64,000 bases of DNA from Imbricaverruca yamaguchii (taxonomy: Eukaryota > Arthropoda > Thecostraca > Neoverrucidae). A program made the position numbers and the translations under genes. The stretch's first letter is position 1; each line of letters begins with the position of its first letter. Positions 61,986 to 64,000 of the stretch are shown here, piece by piece. The stretch is from NCBI GenBank assembly GCA_034440575.1, contig JAOTOL010001453.1, forward strand, positions 1,035,415-1,099,414. Reading direction: 5' to 3'. Below the pieces are notes generated by a model, which saw only the letters and a program-made list of their open reading frames with translations, was not told the origin of the DNA and searched no databases.

Positions 61986-62567
61986 TGATCTGTCTGAAGT
62001 AGACGACGTCCCAACGCTGCTTCAGCCTATGGCAGAAGTGCGGATTTTGACGCCTCTGGAGGAAATCTGCCGGCTGCAGAGAAAGGTGGATCGGATGCAG
62101 CGTATCGGTCGTCAGAGACGTCTGGCGTGGCGGCGCCAGAAGTCTGATCTGCTCCGCCGCAACAGCATCCTGGCGAAGAAGGCCGCGACCCTGGACCAGC
62201 TGCTGGAAGCGGGCGTGCTGTCGGCAGAGCAGGTGCGCCAAGCGGCCACTGGGCGCCGAACCTGTTGGGGGCCAAGGCCGTCGCTAGAGCGCTGGGCCTG
62301 CGCTGCATCTCGAAGAAGGCCTTCGCGTATGTCAGCAACGTGCTAAATCTCCCCCTGCCGTCCATGACGACGCTGTCACGATGGATACGCTCCTTCACGG
62401 TCACACCGGGCGTGATGGAGGCTGCCGCCGCGGTTCTGGAGGCGGCCGTCCAGACCATGGAGCCCATCCAACGTCTGTGCGTCATCTCATTCGACGAGAT
62501 GAGCCTGAACAGTAGACGCTGTTATGACGCTGCAGCGGACCAGGTGCTGGCGGCATCTAAGCTTCAG
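61986..62567 (+). CDS. P-like transposase gene, exon 4: coiled coil and first catalytic block
   Basis: Acceptor TTTTCCGATTCCAG ends at 61985 and the exon ends CTTCAG|GTATGA at 62567. It encodes a basic coiled-coil-like region (EEICRLQRKVDRMQRIGRQR) and LDQLLEAGVLSAEQ. It then continues in another frame: NLLGAKAVARALGLRCISKK, YVSNVLNLPLPSMTTLSRW and LCVISFDEMSL. The LPLPS...TLSRW and FDEM motifs are characteristic of P-element/THAP9 transposases; the Asp of FDEM is a likely catalytic acid. A one-base frame change lies near 62250. GC content is higher than in flanking introns, as expected for coding DNA. Confidence 0.85.
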
Positions 62568-63136
62568 GTATGAAATGTGTACTTTCTGACGATGAGCCAG
62601 GGACTGTTGCATTTTTACGACGTTCGCATTGTTTGTTAGATAATTTTCACCCTCAATTAACCTATTTCCAAACTTTTGGCCGGTAATTGGCATTAAGCAA
62701 TGCATTAATGCATAGCAACTTTAACGTGCTTACCCAATCACATAAATAAATTGTGTTCACTTTTTTTTGTACTTTGGCCAGGTTTATCCATTGCATTGCA
62801 TGTTGTCCTTAACATAATGTTAATACCGTAATGTTTTACGTCCTTAACATTATGCCGTCCGTACCGACTTCTCCACCAGTTTTGACAAATTTCGGTTAAT
62901 TGGCAGCTGTGGCCGAAATAAAAAGTAACGGTTGACTGGGAATCCAATTACACTTCTCAATGTGGAGGGTAGATGTCTTCCCACTGCTCTGTTTGGGTGA
63001 TTACAATTGCATGTCATGATTGTCTTTTTATATTTTGCTGGGTAATGGGGAATTCGTGCATGTCAGTTGTGTGTTTGTTCAATGTTCAGAATCTCTAAGG
63101 CGTCAGCGGTATCTGAATTCGGAAATCCTACTGCAG

Positions 63137-63366
63137 GTTCTCATGGTTCGTGGGTTGTGCGCACCTTGGAAGCAGCCGCTGTTCTATGAACTGGACGCTG
63201 CCATGACCATCGATAAGCTCTCCGTCGTCATCGTCAGACTGGAGACACTGGGCCTGAAGGTGGTCGCCGCCGTGAGCGACATGGCCCCTTCGAACGAGGC
63301 CATGTGGAAGGAGGCCGGCGTCACTTCGTCTTCAACCTGGATATCCAACCCAGCAGACCCAATCCG
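63137..63366 (+). CDS. P-like transposase gene, exon 5: RNase H-fold core
   Basis: Acceptor CCTACTGCAG ends 63136 and donor CCG|GTACGT begins at 63367. Joins exon 4 as ...SKLQ-VLMVRGLCAPWKQPLF. Motifs WKQPLFYELD, MTIDKLSVVIVRLETLG and VVAAVSDMAPSNEAMW are hallmarks of P-superfamily transposases, the SDM Asp being a second likely catalytic residue. Frame is intact through the exon and its phase fits both neighbours. Confidence 0.9.
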
Positions 63367-63732
63367 GTACGTCCATGTCAAACTAGTTTGATGATGTTGA
63401 TGGTGTTGTAGCTTTCCAGAGTCCCAAACAACAGTGAGTGTAACGTAAATAGGCAAGCATTTCATTGCTGCATACAATCGATATTGTGGCATGTATAAAC
63501 TTGATATCAGCTCCTCGACCCAAAAGTTTGTTGTACCCCAGGTATGATCATATGTTGATTCCACGTACACAACAGCTTATTTACCAGCATGCAGCTTCTT
63601 TGGCTGGCATACTGTAAAAATATTTCAATTCAAGTACATTTCGTAATTTTAGAAAGCCTAGGGGTGGGGTTAATGTTTTACCCCCACCACACCCGACCCC
63701 ATGTTAATTAGAAACCTCTCCCATCCCCGTAG

Positions 63733-63931
63733 GAAAGTCTGGGTCTTTGCGGACCCGCCCCACCTCATCAAGCTGATGAGAGCCCACACAATGGCGGAGA
63801 ACGGCGGCCTGTTGGTGCCGAAGACCGATGGCGGTACAGCCCTGCTCAGCCGTCAGTGCTTTGAGGAGCTGCTTGCGCTGGACAACGGCGAGCTGAGGCT
63901 TTGCCCCAAGCTCACGCGGTTCCACCTGGAG
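63733..63931 (+). CDS. P-like transposase gene, exon 6
   Basis: Acceptor CATCCCCGTAG ends 63732 and donor GAG|GTAAGA begins 63932. It joins exon 5 as NPADPI-R-KVWVFADPPH, then LIKLMRAHTMAENGGLLVP and a CFEELLALDNGELRLCPKL region. V-F-ADPPHLIKL is a diagnostic block of P-element/THAP9 transposases, leading into the GTP-binding insertion domain in P elements. The gene continues beyond the window, so the third catalytic acid is not visible here. Confidence 0.9.
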
Positions 63932-64000
63932 GTAAGAAGGGGATTCGGAGCAACTCATACTGCTCGCATAACCTGTATGGACGTCAAGGCTTTCGTGGCA

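Overview
This is eukaryotic, gene-poor, repeat-dense DNA. Coding exons are separated by introns with GT/AG junctions, and most open frames belong to transposable elements. A P-superfamily transposase gene with a THAP domain, CR1-type and RNase H-bearing LINEs, and many GGTTAGG-like motifs suggest an invertebrate, probably an arthropod. I cannot name the species.

Two genes are not LINEs. DDX56 (28597-30318, minus) is an intact nucleolar DEAD-box helicase in one coding exon with a 3' splice site just upstream. A P-element/THAP9-like transposase gene starts at 57250 and runs off the right edge. It has a THAP exon, several RNase H-fold exons with good splice sites, a CR1 LINE in one intron, and at least two single-base frame breaks.

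Four LINE lineages are visible. Family A is CR1-type with an SGNH-esterase ORF1; its two copies (1-2610 minus, 57865-60845 plus) are almost identical where they overlap. Family B is an older CR1-type family with about seven copies. Family C (46158-52240, minus) has a gag-like ORF1 and an endonuclease-RT-RNase H ORF2. Family D (42746-46157, plus) has a gag-like ORF1 and the start of ORF2, cut short where C begins. Very short (about 60 bp) copies of a C-like 3' end lie at 27085-27212, 30392-30450, 33630-33685 and 36704-36763; three of them have 10-14 bp target-site duplications.

DNA transposons include a 2.87 kb element with about 0.63 kb terminal inverted repeats, a 4 bp target duplication and a DDE-like transposase ORF (6180-9050), and a 1.04 kb TTAA-flanked element (12579-13621). 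Both are rich in AGGTCA half-sites. They sit inside the left arm (about 3790-14770) of an inverted duplication whose right arm (about 38535-42330) lacks them, so the right arm shows the empty state.

The remainder holds minisatellites (16190-17215, 4900-5240, 24640-25140, 40570-41000), a tRNA-derived SINE (three copies), fold-back structures near 20.65, 26.9, 53.3 and 54.3-56.5 kb, and two homopolymer stretches (33423-33622, 35800-35945) that look like poor-quality consensus. Many frame breaks are one-base homopolymer changes, so some pseudogene calls may be assembly error.
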